Under the pieces are notes generated by a model. The model was not told the DNA's origin, made no database searches, and saw only the letters and a list, made by a program, of their open reading frames with translations. Positions 22,280-35,272 of a DNA stretch of 64,000 nt are shown here, one piece after another. This stretch comes from Butyriboletus loyo (Eukaryota > Basidiomycota > Agaricomycetes > Boletales > Boletaceae). The position numbers and the translations under genes are program-made. The stretch covers positions 1-64,000 of the forward strand of contig JBBPSI010000061.1 of NCBI GenBank assembly GCA_038093515.1, in the 5' to 3' direction. The first letter of the stretch is position 1; each line of letters begins with the position of its first letter.

Positions 22280-23872
22280 AGACGTGGTTACGAGCTCTCT
22301 GGACATCTTTCCAAATACATGTGGACTCGTGGTTACCTTTTTCTATGCTCTGGTCGTACTTCTGTGTCAATTAGCTTTTGGTGCCTTAATCTATGTTGGA
22401 TATACCGCGGCTGGAGCGTGTTCTACTAATCTTTCTGATGAGGAGCTCCACCGGAACTGGCTGATATGCGTGCACGAGGCCTTTTGAATTGTGGTATGTG
22501 ACAGTCGAGGCCAAGATCCATCCACATACTCCACCTGTGGGTCAGTTATTGTAAACATTAACACAATCAGCTTCTGTTAATTTCTGGAGCCAGTGATAGT
22601 ATGCTGCACTCATCACGAATGATGAATCCTGCCGATACCACTTCAATGTTATGCCGACTGCATCACGCCGGTACTCGCCATCACAATATCCATACCTAAA
22701 TCAAAAGGTCCGTCGATCTCACCGAAACCTCCAACTTTGAATCTCAGATGGCCACATTCTCTTTTCATAAAGACCCGGAATCAAAGCCTGGCAGACGTGC
22801 TACCGGGATTGAAGTGGTTTGGTGGCCGCGGAACTTGCGGCACGATGCCTCAAGGCCTCACAGTGGGCACCGTATCACCGTATCACCATACTCCAAGGCC
22901 TAGGCCACCCCTGACAAGTGTGGACGCGTCTACATAGAAACAAAAAAAAAACTTTACACTTCAAGGCCTCATGGACGTATCATCCCTCCAGATCTTTGAT
23001 CGATTGAGGAGGAGGTGGACGGCAACGGAATGATTTCTGAGGGTTATCGGCGTTTGCCCTTCAGAAGGGCCAAGCCTATGTGGGGATCGTCGATATCGTT
23101 ACATTCAAAGTTATGGCAACTTGAAGGGTCGATTCCGCGGGTCTGGCACCATTTTCATCATGCTCGAGGACAACATATGGTTTCGCCCCTGCACCCGTGT
23201 CCCTGTGCGATAGACAAAGTTGCTTGATATATGATAGCTTGATCCTCGGCTCCAAGCGTGTGCGTGTAACCGATTGATCGACTTGCTGTGTTGATACATA
23301 TCGTAATTAATCTATTGGTCTTTCGGACGTATTTCTTCAACAAAGGCAGCACGAGCACCTGGCATCTTGTCCCTACCCTCTATACAAGTCGTATGGAAGT
23401 ACTATGGATACCCCCAACACTAGGCTGAGCACTGGTGACCTACGTTACTGCTTCGAGGGCCTCCAGTGTCCCGTCTTTCGTAGCACTGCCCACTTTAAAC
23501 CTACCCTAGAGCGCTCAAGTCCAACACATAATGTGAACTATAAGGAAGCTATCTACCCTACTACTCGTGTACCGACCAATGACATGAAAGACCGAGGATA
23601 TGCATGGTGACAAAATACTTGTATGCCATAAGTAAACACCATCTATTCACATGGAGCCTGGCGTCGGACAAGGGCATGGGCCAGAAAACGCTGGATATTA
23701 AATACTTTAGTCGTCGAATTTATTGCAATATATAGACAGGTCGTTCCACTGTTTTGACCAGGTTGAGAAGGAAGGTGATGTGACGTGGGCCATTACAATT
23801 CTGAACGTGCGCGATGAGGATTGCGTAGTATGAATATGTTGGTGGGTCGATGATATCTTTCTTGCCGTATGT
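22280..23872. other. 1.6 kb without a recognised gene
   Basis: No frame longer than about 70 codons with a plausible start and no family motif was seen on either strand, apart from frames running out of SNX41. AGGCCT-containing words recur between about 22850 and 22970, next to an A10 run near 22940. No terminal repeats or tRNA boxes were found. Confidence 0.5.
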
Positions 23873-25294
23873 TCATGCAGGTGGCGTGGTGGTCGTTAAT
23901 GTCGTAGACGAGGCAGTCGTCGTTGATGCTACACTTGACGTCGAGTTCGCGCGGACGGCGGATTGACTGGCAGGTTCGCCTTCCATTGGCTTACGGCGGC
24001 GCTTGTGCTGGCCACGACGCGATTCAGTTGGATATTCGCACTTGATCCGACGGCGTGCACACTGACTAACGTAACGTCAGCATTCGGATTCCCAGGTGGA
24101 ATAAAAAGCTCCTACTTGCAAGTCTGGTCAGGGCTGTGAGCAGGGGGCCTGCCGCACGCGATCTTCCGCTCTCGGCAGAATAGACATGCTAAAGCCTGCT
24201 TCTTCTGTTCGCCAGGCTTCTTCGTCCCTTTCATAACCTGATCGTCAGGGATAGACCACGTTGTTGTGGGCATTGATAGAATAGTATTTTCTTGCCGAAC
24301 AAACTCCTCGGTTGAACGATGAACCCTTTTATTGCTCATGAGTTTTGGCATCGTACAACGCTCTTCTGGACGCAAGCGTGATTCATGTTCACGAGTGTGA
24401 GAATCAGCATTCAAAAAAATGGGAGTATCACCAAGGTGGGGGATTCGGACAGGGAACGAAGGTAGACCTTGCGACGGCACTATCATATGTGGCTGGGGAA
24501 GACGACATGTGTCATTCGCCGTGGGCAAAGAAGATGAATGGGCGTTATCATCTTCTTCCTAAGATTGAGGTATCGGAATGTCAAAAGCTCGTAATTTAAG
24601 ATTGGCGCCGGCAAACTAACCTTAACGTGGTAACTTCCTTCGTCTAATGATTCCCTAGAACGTTTCCTCGACGGTGGACGAGGACCACGCTGGGGGGTGC
24701 TTTGACGTGGGATGGATGGTCGGTAATCCACAGTGCTTCCACGTCTCAAAGAAGAGTGTCCGTCACTGAAAATAGACGAGGCTTGTGCGAGAAAGCTGTC
24801 GCTCGCGCGTGCAATGCTAGATCGATGGTCCTGGGCCTGTGGACGGGCCGAACCATTCCTGAACTGCTGGGCCAAGTGGAAGATGTACGAGTTCTCCTGG
24901 GTAGCTGATGGTTGTGAGGGCTCCTCGACATCGCTGTGTCTATAGCCACAGTAGTTGGGCTGTTCGGATCGGCCTTAGTCTTGAAATGTAAAATCCGGCA
25001 ATAAGAACATACCGGCGGAATCGCCTCAGATGAAAATGCGGAAGCATAGTATGACGGAGACGAATAAGCCAGACAGTTGTCCGACCGCGCGGCGGACGCG
25101 TCAGCCCAGTGATAGATGCTGGCCCCGTCCTGCCACAAGTATAAATTTTCGGAAGTATAGAAATCGGGGACGTGACCGGCGCCTGTGGGGACGACGAGGG
25201 TAGAGTAGGTGTCATAGTACTGCTCGAAACTCTCTGTATCCGCGGGTACTGAGTATTGCTGGTCAAGAGAAAGACCGCCAAGAGGCCGAGACAT
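23873..25294 (-). CDS. Zn2Cys6 transcription factor with C-terminal zinc cluster
   Basis: ATG 25294 opens MSRPLGGLSLDQQYSVPADT, a Tyr/Ser-rich N-terminus that looks disordered. Further exons read YIFHLAQQFRNGSARPQ and RQSTPQRGPRPPSRKRSRES. The zinc cluster lies near the C-terminus: ACLFCRERKIACGRPP, then SPDQTC, and after an intron QCARRRIKCEYPTES. All six cysteines are present, followed by the basic run RRGQHKRRRKP, a Ser/Thr-rich tail and stop at 23873. No fungal_trans domain was seen. Such small regulators with a C-terminal cluster are common in mushrooms; the target genes are unknown. The neighbouring 2 kb upstream is gene-free and may carry control sites. Confidence 0.82.
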
Positions 25295-27316
25295 GTTGAT
25301 GGCGGGGGATAAAACGAAATGTCAAGAATATGAAACGGATGGCGGTATGACAGGAAGGGAACCGGAGTGAGTTGAACGACGACGTTGGACGTGGACAACT
25401 GCGTGCTACACGATGTAGTCTACTCCGAGCGACCGACTCAAACGTTTAAAAAGGTCCAGCTGGAGAAGACACAAGGCGCAACGAGGCTGACTGCCCCAAA
25501 TTTAGCCAGAACCAAAATTACATCTCACGCGTCTCCCAGTTCAAAGTACATGAACTTCCTGCGTCAATATTGATCATACAGATACCATCCCCCTAGAAGT
25601 ACCTATCGTCATCCTTCTCAGCCATGTTCTGTGACTTGTCGTCATGGCCGCAACCATGTAGCCAGTATGGAAAACAACCTCTGTAATTTTCAAATGCCAA
25701 TATGGAATTCCCGATATCTAGTGGCGTCCAACTAACGGATTGTTCCATGCTGCGCGGTAGCATAGGTCGCAGAGGGTCAAGAACAATCGTTGGAGCACCG
25801 AAGTTGCGTGGGTCAAGGGCTAGGCTTTTTGTCACCCACAGCCATCGGGGGGAGCATGCTCGAGTCAGTCTTGGATCCTGGAAAGCCTGATTCGTATGCT
25901 TACCCACCGAGCGTACCGGCGCTTTACGACATACTCGACGCTGAAATTATTGAAGAGGGGGAGGTTTGGTACATTCCAGAAATCATGCAACGTGTGACTC
26001 GATCCAAGACGTTCGCACCTAATTTCATGGTACGATTCGAGCAAAATGGGCATGCATCACCCACCTGTATTTCCCATGTAAGCCACGAATCCCACTGTCG
26101 AGGTGTGCTGCACCGCAGAGCATAACGGAAACGAGCCCTTGTGCAGAAAGGTCGTGAAGAAATCTCCGCCAAGTCATAGGAGAGCCAACGTGCGTACATG
26201 TTCGCAATCGCAAATTCTTTATGTGGGATAGGAAGAAGCTCAACGACGGGATAACAACAAGGCATCCAGGTGGGGATGCTGCTTACCGATGTCTGCTCAT
26301 TATTGCTGCAGCCGTAGCATCACGTTGATGTCGACGCTTCTACCCTCTGTTTTATTGCAACAGGCAGGAGGGAGTGTGGTCATGGATGACTGCGATAGCA
26401 AGGAGGAATCAAAACTATGGCCGTCACGCCACCTTGCAGGCAAAGGGGAGGAGGTTGGCCGCGGAAAGCTAAGCGAGGTTGCGGGTATGCTGGGATCCAT
26501 GCTTCAAAGAGGAGTATTTCCACCTGCAATGAGGAAAGGAAAGAGTCGGTTACATAGCGCAATGATGTTTAGGAGGAGGGAATGGCATTCAAGGTTCGTG
26601 AACATGTATAGACCTAGTTCTGAAGCTCGCGGCCCATTGGTGGAGCTACCCAACAGTGCGAGAGCAGCTTGTATCGATCAACCCGTGGCATTCGGGTGGT
26701 TGGAGCCATAAATTGCAATATTGTTGATGGTCGGTTGTCACGCCGCCACTGTACGCCGTGACAATCGCGTTTTCAATCAGAGAAGGATTGATATGAATAG
26801 GACGACACCTGGATGGAGGACGCCTGAATCCCCATCAACAAGACGGGAATCCCAAGTCTTGTATCAATTGTCATTGCGGGGGTGATGACGGGCGGAGACA
26901 CGAGGCGCCTAAGGCACAATTATGAAACTTTATGCAGTCGTGGATGGGGGTGACTGAATCTGATTCGCTCTGACGCCGAGATGAGACTGAACGTCAACAT
27001 TCAACGCTGATGCCACACCGGCCGACCACTTTATGTGGAACAACCGTTTCCATCTGGAAGTGGAAGCTTGTGATCGAGGGTCATTAATACTTTGGTCCCA
27101 GCCGCAGGAGATAGTGCTACGTTCCTGGGACATTGCTGAAAACCCCGCGAACCCCCGGACAGAGCTGTGGTGGTGGATGGTAAGTCGGTGGAGACCTTTC
27201 CTACTGATAAGTCAGTACGCTCGGCTGTTACTAATTGTTAGTCAGCAACCGCTTCAGTAGCCTGGGGCGTTCCGCAGCACGCGAGCGCGTCAAGTGATAC
27301 TACTTTCGATCTGGTT
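25295..27316. other. 2.0 kb without a recognised gene
   Basis: This stretch lies between two divergent genes. Several frames of 100-140 codons exist (for example plus 26289-26711 and minus 25924-26265), but none shows a known domain, and the best frame switches strand from place to place. A small unrecognised gene cannot be excluded. Confidence 0.4.
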
Positions 27317-28455
27317 ATGCCAATGATACCTTCATGGATCGCCGTGGTTTCTTCCGTTGCGATGGCTGTTGGGCCTCCCCTCGTTTACGCAGATCAAGCG
27401 GTGTCCATTGTCAGGAAAAAGTAAGGTATCTTGCGTGTCTCGCACGGGCGTAGTTACTCATGCCCGCCTATTTCTCATCTATCAGGGACTCGACAGGTTT
27501 TTCTCGTGACATTTGTGCAATTCTGTGAGCCCGCTTTCCGGGACAGCCACTTGCAAAACGCGCTGAAGGCGCATACCATCAGATTGATTGCCAATATCAC
27601 TCGGTGTTTTTTCTGGCTGGGTGCTCACTTCGAGTTTGCCTTGCTGCTCCAGTCTATTCTTATGATAATCGCGCAGGTACGCCCCACTGAGCCTTCGCGC
27701 AACGAGATCGTGTGACCATGATGGCATCAATTGACAGCTCGCCTTATTGTTCATTTGCCTCCGTTATCAGCGGAAAACGAGCTTAGAGAGCTATGCGCCA
27801 TCTCCACGACCATTTTATTTCTGGCAGTGGTCGTCATATATGAAATACGTCGAGTGTCTCGCCGGTATCATGTAAGAAGTTGTTGTATGCTTCGTTTTCT
27901 CAATGGCTCAAAACTTCTTTCAGACTCTGCTCGGCGATAATCTTCTTAATATTTGAGCGGTCAGAACTCTATGTCTCCATGCTGGGTTTCTTTGCTCTAG
28001 GATTGGAGAGTACGTTACCCCTCCCGCAACTCATAAGGTTTGTGTATTTGATTGTCGATCGATGTCGGCCTCATGTGCGTTGTTTGTGCAGTAATTACAA
28101 GCACAAGTCACTTTATGGATTCCGTGCCTCTACAATGATCGGTTGGGTGGGTGGAGATGCTTTCAAGTTAGACTATTCACTGGATCTACGACTGATATTC
28201 GCTGACATCACCAATCCAGGATAGCGTACTTCTTCCTTCAAGGGTCTTCCCTGCAGTTCAAGGCCTGTGGGATATTTCAACTCTCTGTAGACACAGGTGA
28301 GCTGTGACCGCGACACGCATCCTCGACGTGTTACCGACTACCTGCCACAAAAAGCGATCATGGCGCAGCGTTTGTATTATGGTAATGCACCTCCGCCCAC
28401 TTCACCACTAGAAGGGGAAGAGTTGGAGCAGGTGCTGGTCCTCGCTGATGAGTAG
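27317..28455 (+). CDS. any1: PQ-loop repeat protein, Any1/PQLC1-like
   Basis: Family members are seven-helix proteins of Golgi and endosome membranes; yeast Any1 antagonises phospholipid flippases. ATG 27317 (MPMIPSWIAVVSSVAMAVGP) is the first in frame. The first PQ-loop reads PPLVYADQAVSIVRK then DSTGFSRDICAI, followed by LIANITRCFFWLGAHFEFAL. The second reads LESTLPLPQLI, SNYKHKSLYGFRASTM and GWVGGDAFK. The end is YYGNAPPPTSPLEGEELEQV and stop TAG at 28453. Exons are joined by about seven introns, including one after 27420. The N-terminus may be slightly short if an upstream exon was missed. Confidence 0.85.
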
Positions 28456-28658
28456 AAATACGCTGGTCTCTATGTTCTCTATACCATATACTTGTCCCAT
28501 CAGCACCGCAGTAATGCTAAGCAATGGAGCGGGAGACAAACAACAGCAAACTCTTGAATGCCCTTGCTGTCGTAACGGCTGAGCTGCTTGTCTCAACAAC
28601 CCACGTCGACCAGTTTTCTCCTTCGCCATTGTGTACGGCCGTTAACGATACTTTGATC

Positions 28659-31600
28659 ATGGCGGACATCTCGAAACCCATCTCATTTTGCGAGCATTTG
28701 CAGCTCTCCAGTTTGGGCGTTCAGCCAGCTTCAATTTCGTTCCAGGTACGCGTACGCAAGTCCAATCTGCAGTGATATACTCAATCTGCTTGGTCTCTTG
28801 CTTTGCGCCTTGCTTCTTAGGTGGGTTGCGACCGCTTCTAGATGTACTCAAGAACACCTGACAGAGGCATATGTAGGCCTTGACCTTAGAATCCGACCAC
28901 TTCATTTGCGTGCGCGAAAAAGTTAATGAACAGAATCAAGTTGTCATAATTGACCTCGCCGACGCCAATAATGTTCTTCGAAGACCAATCAGTGCTGATT
29001 CAGCCATTATGCATCCTTCCAAGAAAGTTCTCGCGTTAAAGGGTGTGTCCCTAACCTGACGTGTTGTACCATAACGCTAACAACTTCCTTGGCAGCCGGC
29101 CGGACGCTGCAGATTTTCAATATCGAGACAAAGCAAAAGGTTAAATCTCATGCCAACAACGAGGACGTCGTGTTCTGGAAATGGATATCCGAGTCGACCA
29201 TAGGAATGGTCACTGAGACCTCCGTGTACCATTGGTCAATTGGTGACCAGACGTCACCCCCGCAAAAGGTCTTCGACCGGCACGCAACACTTGTTGGCGC
29301 GCAGATAATCAACTACCGTACAACTTCTGATGAGAAGTGGCTGGTATTAATTGGTATCTCCAGCAACTCAACGAACCCTTCTGCGTTCAAGGTTAAAGGC
29401 GCGATGCAATTGTATAGCCGGGAACGGGGAGTCAGCCAGCCCATCGAAGGACATGCTGCTTCATTTGCGGAGCTAAAGCTCGATGGTCACCAGTCCATGA
29501 CAAAGCTGTTCACATTTGCAGTTCGCACAGCTACGGGCGCCAAGGTACGCAATGTGCATTAATGCAGTTCGATGTTTGCTTAGGAGCCGTGGTACAGCTT
29601 CATGTAGTGGAGATTGACCACACCGCACCAGATCCACCTTTCGTGAAGAAGGCAGTTGATGTCTATTTCCCTCCTGAAGCTACCAATGACTTTCCCGTAG
29701 CCATGCAGGTATCCAAAAAGCATGGAATCGTCTTTCTGGTCACCAAATATGGTTTCATTCACCTATACGATCTGGAGTCTGGTGCATGTGTTTATATGAA
29801 TCGCATATCCGGCGAGACGATCTTTGTCACGGCAGAGCATGAGGCCTCTCACGGGATCATCGGTGTCAACAAGAAAGGTCAGGTCCTATCAGTCAGCGTC
29901 GACGAGCAGACGATCGTTCCTTACATCCTCACTACGCTCAACAATACCGATCTCGCGTTCAAACTCGCTAGTCGTGCTAATCTACCCGGCGCGGATGATC
30001 TATACGTCAAGCAGTATCAGCAACTATTTTCTTCCAGCCAATACAGTGAAGCGGCGAAGATAGCTGCCAACTCTCCTCGGGTATGCACACGCCTGATTAT
30101 CATTGACGGCCTCTAGACTGACTTCTGGGCGCTCAGGGAATTCTTCGCACTGCACAGGTGATTGAATCATTCAAGCAAGCACCCGCCCCCCCAGGTGGCA
30201 TGTCTCCTATTCTCCAATACTTCGGTATATTGTTGGAGAAAGGTGAACTCAACCATTTTGAGTCGCTCGAGCTTGCTCGGCCTGTATTGCAGCAGGGTCG
30301 CAAGCAGCTTCTCGAGAAGTGGCTGAAAGAGAATAAGGCAGGTCTTCCTTCCCAAGATCTGACTGCCCCTAACGTTACGTTGTCAGCTCACCTGTAGTGA
30401 AGAGCTTGGGGATATCGTCCGACTGCATGACATGACGTTGGCTTTGAGCGTGTACCTCAGAGCAAATGTTCCCAATAAGGTCACCGCCTGCTTTGCAGAG
30501 ACCGGTCAGACAGACAAAATTGTTCTATACTCTAAGAAGGTTGGATATAACCCAGACTATGTTGCCCTCTTGCAGCATATCATGAGGACAAACCCTGACA
30601 AGGGTGCTGAGTTTGCCACCCAACTTGTCAATGACGAGACTGGCCCATTGGTTGATATCGAACGCGTAAGTGGGAACCTGGCCGATTGTCGAACAGAACG
30701 TGACACATATTTTGTAGGTCGTGGACATCTTTATGTCGCAGAACATGATCCAACCAGCAACATCTTTCTTACTGGATGCTTTGAAGGACAATCGGCCCGA
30801 GCAGGGTCATCTGCAGACTCGTCTCCTCGAGATGAACCTCGTCCATGCGCCACAGGTCGCAGACGCCATCCTCGGTAACGAAATGTTCTCGCATTATGAC
30901 CGCCCTAGGATTGCGAACCTTTGCGAGAAGGCCGGTCTCTTGCAAAGAGTAAGTGTATCACCCCGTATCTGAGATCCACTCGGTACCAATGTCAACAGGC
31001 TCTCGAACACTATGAGGACTTAGCGGACATCAAGCGCGCAATTGTGCATACTGGTGGCCTCCAACCTGAATGGCTAGTCAACTACTTCAGTCGTCTCACC
31101 ACCGAACAGTCGATGGCATCCATGCAAGAAATGCTTAGGGTAAATATCCGCCAGAATCTTCAGGTCGTCATCCAGATTGCTACCAAGTACTCCGATATTC
31201 TTGGCCCTGTGAAGCTGATCGAGATGTTCGAATCGTTCAAAACATTTGAAGGTATTTTCCCCGGGAATATCCTTTCACAAAACTGATATTTGACCAAGGT
31301 CTCTACTACTATCTCGGGTCGATTGTGAACCTTAGCGAAGATCCCGAGGTCCACTTCAAGTACATTCAGGCCGCTACTCGGACCGGCCAAATTCGTGAAG
31401 TCGAGCGTATCTGTCGAGAGAGCAACTACTACAGTCCAGAGAAGGTCAAGAATTTCTTGAAGGAGGCAAAGCTTCAAGACCAACTTCCCCTTATCATCGT
31501 CTGCGATCGCTTCGACTTTGTCCATGACCTCGTTCTTTACCTCTATCAGAATGGTCTTACAAAGTTCATCGAAGTCTATGTGCAGCGTGTCAACTCCGTC

Positions 31601-34600
31601 AGGACTCCTCAGGTTGTCGGTGGATTGCTCGATGTCGATTGCGATGAGACAATCATCAAAGGGCTCTTAGCTTCTGTGACAGGCAACTTCCCCATTGACG
31701 AGCTCGTGCATGAAGTCGAGCAACGGAATAGACTGAAGTTGATTCTCCCCTGGCTTGAGGCCCGCGTACAGTCTGGTTCTCAAGATCCTGCGGTGTACAA
31801 TGCAATGGCCAAGATTGCGATCGACAGCAATAGCAATCCCGAAGCATTCTTGAAGGAGAATAACGTACGTTGTTCGACCATGCTGTGTGATTTTTTCCCT
31901 CAACTATTGATGCAGCTATATGAGCCTCTCGTTGTTGGTAAATTCTGTGAGGCCCGAGATCCTTATTTGGCGTACATCGCCTACGCAAAGGGCTTCTGTG
32001 ATGATGAGCTCATTGTCATCACGAACGAGAATTCGATGTTCAAACAACAAGCTCGCTATCTCGTGAAGCGTCGTCAGCCAGAGCTCTGGGCACAAGTGCT
32101 TGTCCATGACAACGTACATCGCAGAGCACTCATTGATCAGGTTGGTTTGGGCACCCCATAGTTTACATGAGCATAAGTTTAATGTTTGCTGGCTTGTAGA
32201 TCGTCGCAACTGCTCTACCCGAGTGTACTGACCCCGATGATGTCTCGGTGACCGTCAAAGCCTTCCTTTCAGCCGATCTCCCCATTGAATTAATCGAGCT
32301 TTTGGAGAAAATCGTCATCGAGCCCTCTCCGTTTAGCGACAACCGCAATCTCCAGAACCTTTTGCTCTTGACAGCAATTCGTGCGGATAAGGGTAAGGTT
32401 GTCGGTTACATCAACAAGCTTCAGAACTACGACGTCGCCGAGATTGCCAAGATTGCAACCGACCATGGTCTCTATGAGGAGGCATTGACGGTATACAAGA
32501 AGTACGATCAACATGCCATGGCGATCAACGTGCTGGTCGAGCACATTGTGTCAATTGATCGTGGTTTGGACTACGCTAACAAGGTCAACAAGCCTGAAGT
32601 GTGGAGCCGCCTTGCGAAAGCTCAGCTTGATGGTCTTCGCATCAAAGATGCCATTGGTATGCCGAGCGCGAATAGTCAGCAAGAGGAAAGGTTAATTGTT
32701 TTTTTTATAGACTCGTACATCAAGGCCGAGGACCCGTCGAACTTTGCGGAAGTTATTGAGATTTCGAGTCGCGCCGGCAAGCATGATGACCTAGTCCGGT
32801 TCCTGCAGATGGCGCGCAAGCATCTTCGCGAACCTCAAATCGATACCGAGCTGGCGTATGCTTATGCCAAGACTGATCGCCTACATGACATGGAGGACTT
32901 CTTAGGCATGACGAACGTAGCAGACGTCTTGGTGGTTGGAGAGAAGTGCTTTGAGGACGAGCTCTACCAGGCTGCCAAACTTCTCTTCACTAGCATTTCC
33001 AACTGGGCTCGCTTGGCTACCACTCTCATTTACCTAGGCGAGAACCAGGCTGCTGTCGAAAGCGCTCGCAAGGCCGGCAACACCCAAGTTTGGAAGCAAG
33101 TTCACGCCGCTTGTATTGAGAAATCAGAGTTCCGTTTGGTGGGTTTACTTCTGGCGCACAAGGGAGGTGTTACTGACCTGTATTGCAGGCCCAAATTTGT
33201 GGTTTGAACATCGTCGTTCACGCGGTTCGTGAATTACCAGAACATTGTTTCCCGCGTTGGCTGATTTTTCATGTAGGAAGAGTTGCCTGCTGTCGTTCAA
33301 TCTTACGAACGTCGTGGCCATTTTGATGAAATCCTTGCTCTGTTAGAGGCAGCCCTTAGTCTAGAGCGTGCTCACGTATGTTCTTCATTTGCTTCTAGTG
33401 TCATAATTGTGATCGTTCGCAGATGGGGATCTTCACGGAGCTCTCCGTTCTGTACAGTAAATATAGACCTATAAAACGTATGCATGGTTCATGTACTGCT
33501 CTTCACTTGCTGATTGCCTCCATCCCTAGTCATGGAGCACCTCAAACTCTTCGTGTCACGGATCAATATTCCAAAGGTGGGTTATCCTCCTTCGTATGAG
33601 ACACAAATAATTATTTGTCAACCAGGTCATCAGAGCTACGGAGAAAGCGCATCTATGGCCCGAACTTGTTTTCCTTTACATAAAATATGACGAATTTGTG
33701 AGAGATTGCTCTGCTTTTCTCGTGCTCTCACTTAATGATTGCGCAACCAGGACAATGCTGCTCTCGCCATGATCGAACGTTCGCCCGATGCTTGGGAGCA
33801 CAATCAGTTCAAGGATGTGATCGTCCGTGTCGCCAATGTCGAGATGTACGAAGTACCTTTTGTATTCTTGATCCATGTACTAACGTTCGGCATGTCATAG
33901 ATACTACAAAGCTCTCACCTTCTACCTACATGAGCAGCCCACCCTCTTGACGGATCTCTTGAGTGTCATGATTCCCCGCATAGATCACGCTCGTGTTGTG
34001 CGCACGTTCCGTCAAATTGACCATATTCCTCTCATTCGTTCATATCTCATTGCCGTTCAACACGTGAGTATATGGAAGCCCCAAACTTCCACTTGAAGGC
34101 AATCTGACGGTACTTGCAGTTAAACATCGAGGCAGTCAACGATGCGTACAACGACCTGCTCATCGAAGAGGAGGATTACAAGACCCTCCGCGACTCGATT
34201 GACAGCTTTGACAACTTCAACAACATCTCTCTCGCTCAGCGGTTAGAGAAACACGATCTCCTCGAGTTTAGGCGGCTTGCTGCACACCTTTACAAGGTAT
34301 TGGTAATTTGAATTCTACCTCTCCAAGGTTGTTTGACATCCTTGTAGAAAAACTCGCGGTGGGAAGAGTCGATATCGCTATCGAAGCAAGACCAGTTGTA
34401 CAAAGATGCGATCGTCACAGTCGCTAGCTCGGCTTCCACCGAGGTTGCGGAGGACCTCCTCTCTTACTTTGTTGACATTGGGAACAAAGAATGCTTCGCC
34501 GCGGTCCTCTATGTGTGCTTCGATTTATTGCGATCTGACGTCGTGGAAGAACTTTCATGGCAACATGGTCTCAATGACTTTTACATGCCTTACAAGATCC

Positions 34601-35006
34601 AAGTCTCAAGAACGATGCGGGAAAGGGTTCGTTTTTGCCCCGACTATGAGCACGGAATTGGTGAATTCACCTAATTTATATTCCAGTTGGCTGCGCTTGA
34701 GAAGGAGGTCTGGGATCGGGCAAAGAAGGATATTGCAAAGGAAGAGCAGGAAGCTGAACAACCCATCATCAATCCCATGAACCGCTTGCTTATCACTCAA
34801 GGCAATGGGTTCGTATTCGAGCTTAGCTCTGGTTGTGTTGCGTACGGTTGAACGATTTCTCGTTTTAGATACCCGACTCAAGCTCCTCCTCCGATGAACG
34901 GGACTGGTCTAGGCGTGAACATAATCCCTGTATGTATCCCTTATTTGCGAGACGGGACAAGAATACTGAAGTTTGCCTGCAGACCATGACAGGTTATAAT
35001 TTTTGA
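28659..35006 (+). CDS. chc1: Clathrin heavy chain
   Basis: The heavy chain builds the triskelion coat of endocytic and trans-Golgi vesicles. ATG 28659 opens [20 protein letters not shown]. The N-terminal propeller follows ([52 protein letters not shown]). The leg holds seven clathrin repeats: [80 protein letters not shown] and [14 protein letters not shown]. The C-terminus ends TMTGYNF at 35006, as in other fungi. About 20 introns interrupt it. One, 30338-30386, must use a GC donor to keep KENK in frame with [11 protein letters not shown]. The gene appears complete and intact. Confidence 0.96.
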
Positions 35007-35272
35007 TTCGTGATGACATGGCATTTGTCCACTAAAATGTATCGTAATGCATGCTTTTCGGTTTGCTATAATTGGACACTCTTTCCTAGACATCATGGTG
35101 ATGGAGAGGATATGAGAAATACATGTAGAACGAGGACACAAACAAGTATCCGTACTAGGACCAGGACATCATTTCGTGCTAAAGTTAAAAAAGCAATTAG
35201 AAGAGACCCTAAGATGCATAGCGTGCTGTCCAAAAAAAAAGTGTATGAACCCGAGTGATCAAGAGCCAAATG
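35007..35272. other. Convergent intergenic spacer (clathrin / Rho3)
   Basis: The two genes end towards each other with 266 bp between their stop codons. A plus-strand frame that starts here and runs into the Rho3 exons is a shadow. A run of nine A residues lies near 35232. Confidence 0.5.

Noticed and set aside
22850..22970. AGGCCT-rich patch as a possible transposon end
   Set aside because: No inverted terminal repeats, target duplications or element-coding frames could be found.
26289..26711. A 140-codon plus frame starting with ATG in the gene-free stretch
   Set aside because: No recognisable motif, no clear neighbouring exons, and minus-strand frames in the same region are about equally long.
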